A stretch of 13,504 nt of DNA, taken from the NCBI GenBank assembly GCA_041742635.1, contig JBGSIF010000049.1:1-13504 (forward strand), read 5' to 3'. The notes beneath the pieces are model-generated. The model was not told the DNA's origin and ran no database searches. It saw only the letters and a list, made by a program, of their open reading frames with translations. Of this stretch, positions 12,542-13,504 are shown piece after piece. Position numbers and translations under genes: made by a program. This DNA comes from JTS-AC122 sp041742635 (lineage in GTDB: Bacteria > Planctomycetota > Phycisphaerae > Phycisphaerales > UBA1924). The first letter of the stretch is position 1. The number at the start of each line of letters is the position of its first letter.

Positions 12542-13297
12542 TCAGTCAAGCCGCAGCACATGGCAATACGGCGTCTTGCCCGTCCGCTCGTAATACCGCT
12601 GATGATCGGCGTCGGCAGGGTAGAACTCCTTGGCCGCTTCGATCGTGGTTGTGATTGCACGCGGGTGCTTGGCTTGCCGCTTCGTCTTCACCGTTTCCGC
12701 CGACGCACGCTGCGCATCCCCGTAGAAATAAATCACGGAGCGGTACTGCGTCCCGACGTCCGGCCCCTGCCGGTCCCCCTGTGTCGGATCGTGCATCCGG
12801 AAGAAATAGTCCACGAGTTGTTCGTACGACACCTTCGTTGGGTCGAACGTCACTTGCACGACCTCGACGTGCCCCGTGTCTTCGTAGCACACCTGCTTGT
12901 ACGTTGGGTTCAGGACGTGCCCGCCGGAGAACCCGCTGATAGCGTCGATCACACCGGGGACTTGTTTGCGGAAAATATGCTCCACGCCCCAGAAGCACCC
13001 GCCGCCGAACATAGCGACTTGGGTCTTGGGTTGTGAAGCGGTCGGCGAAACGGGTGGTGTGGACGATGCCATGGCGTGTTGAGACTCCGTTGATGCGGGA
13101 CCGGGGGCGGCGGGTGGTGTAGAGACCGAGTTCGCTTGGGTCGTCGGGCCGATCGCGGCCGAGCCGGTCCCCGGTTCTGTGCTTGTGTTCGTGCGTGTGC
13201 TCCGTGGCTGATTCGCCCCGCCACAGGCACTCAGCACCATCGCCGTCGCGACGACGCACAACACGCTGGCTCGCCTCAAGTAAAATCGGTGTCGCAT
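12542..13297 (-). CDS. msrA: Peptide methionine sulfoxide reductase MsrA, lipoprotein form
   Basis: The product is 251 aa, longer than cytoplasmic MsrA because of an N-terminal extension. The start at 13297 has GAAGGA (plus-strand bases 13306-13311) 8 bases upstream; earlier in-frame ATGs lack this spacing. A signal sequence ends in the lipobox L-S-A-C with C25 as the lipidation site, and the next residue is Gly, not an inner-membrane-retaining Asp. Residues 26-92 are a disordered T/S/P/A-rich linker. The MsrA domain follows: G-G-G-C-F-W-G-V-E (98-106) with catalytic C101, T-G-H-V-E-V-V-Q-V (141-149), H-D-P-T-Q (169-173) and G-T-Q-Y-R-S (182-187). C245 near the end is a likely resolving cysteine. 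It reduces methionine-S-sulfoxide in proteins and should act in the periplasm or on the outer membrane. No MsrB partner is seen here. Confidence 0.93.
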   Translation of the reverse strand: MRHRFYLRRASVLCVVATAMVLSACGGANQPRSTRTNTSTEPGTGSAAIGPTTQANSVSTPPAAPGPASTESQHAMASSTPPVSPTASQPKTQVAMFGGGCFWGVEHIFRKQVPGVIDAISGFSGGHVLNPTYKQVCYEDTGHVEVVQVTFDPTKVSYEQLVDYFFRMHDPTQGDRQGPDVGTQYRSVIYFYGDAQRASAETVKTKRQAKHPRAITTTIEAAKEFYPADADHQRYYERTGKTPYCHVLRLD

Positions 13298-13394
13298 GGC
13301 TCGCATCCTTCGGGTGTATCTACGCACGCAAAGCACTAGCGTTCGTAACTTCAATGAGGTGGGATTGGCCGGCCCCCAAGTTCTGTGCCAGGTG

Positions 13395-13504
13395 CTATGA
13401 GGGTCGGTTGATGGTATCGGTCCCGCGGCTGGGCGGGGGGGTGTTTGGTTCCTGCGCCATTGAGGGCATGCGGCCCAGTGCTCGGCGGGCCCTCGGGGGT
13501 GGGG
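13395..13504 (-). CDS. Possible C-terminal fragment of a gene entering from the right edge
   Basis: On the minus strand a frame is open from the window edge to a TAG at 13395-13397, giving about 35 residues that are basic at first (R-A-R-R-A-L-G-R) and then proline-rich, ending I-N-R-P-S. It would lie about 100 bases upstream of msrA in the same direction. The fragment is too short to identify, and the G/C-rich composition could keep a frame open by chance. Confidence 0.25.
   Translation of the reverse strand, partial: PPPRARRALGRMPSMAQEPNTPPPSRGTDTINRPS

Noticed and set aside
12490..12660. N-terminal extension of the small membrane protein
   Set aside because: It would overlap the 3' part of msrA and adds a basic, non-family stretch before the first membrane helix.
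1..13504. CRISPR arrays, tRNA or rRNA genes, insertion sequences, phage genes
   Set aside because: No regular short repeats with spacers, no cloverleaf or rRNA-like stretches, and no transposase, integrase or structural phage proteins were seen in any frame.

Overview
This window looks like chromosomal DNA from a planctomycete, most likely a member of the Phycisphaerae/Phycisphaerales. The grounds are high G+C with strong G/C bias at third codon positions, a secreted HAF-repeat protein ending in the CPC-D-W-N-x-SG / SQDFFDF dockerin-like tail common in that group, a PEP-CTERM-like anchor ending in four arginines, an RHS-core protein, and two O/P-type porins. This placement comes from recognising families by eye, not from a search.

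Layout, left to right. (1) 1-558: the 3' end of an RHS-repeat gene entering from outside the window, with a C-terminal tip of changed codon use. (2) 658-1434: a secreted protein with a PEP-CTERM-like C-terminus. (3) 1489-3730, minus strand: a PhoB/PhoR-like pair, regulator first, then kinase. (4) 3731-4228: a 498-base divergent control region containing an AT-rich island, a perfect 7-bp inverted repeat and a likely porin promoter. (5) 4229-7062: two tandem paralogous O/P-type porins, each followed by a strong intrinsic terminator, so they are probably two separate transcripts. (6) 7165-9391, minus strand: a GT4 glycosyltransferase followed by a ROK-family sugar kinase without the usual zinc cysteines. 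(7) 9638-10867: a secreted HAF-repeat protein, probably a seven-bladed propeller, with a dockerin-like tail. (8) 10906-13297, minus strand: a DUF3500 protein, a small four-helix membrane protein (DUF4345-like) and a lipoprotein form of MsrA. A possible fragment of a further minus-strand gene touches the right edge.

The most coherent functional group is the two-component system facing the porins. O/P-type porins include the phosphate/polyphosphate channels of Pseudomonas, and the kinase has two membrane helices with almost no periplasmic loop, as in PhoR. A local phosphate-starvation module is therefore a reasonable inference, but the sequence alone does not show the ligand. The other genes look like ordinary envelope and accessory functions: surface proteins, glycan or lipid glycosylation, sugar phosphorylation and methionine repair.

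No tRNA, rRNA, CRISPR array, insertion sequence or prophage gene was seen. No clearly new multi-gene system is evident. The best leads are the unexplained operator-like structures at 3892-3986, the RHS tip boundary near position 442, the kinase without a zinc site, and the propeller-dockerin protein.
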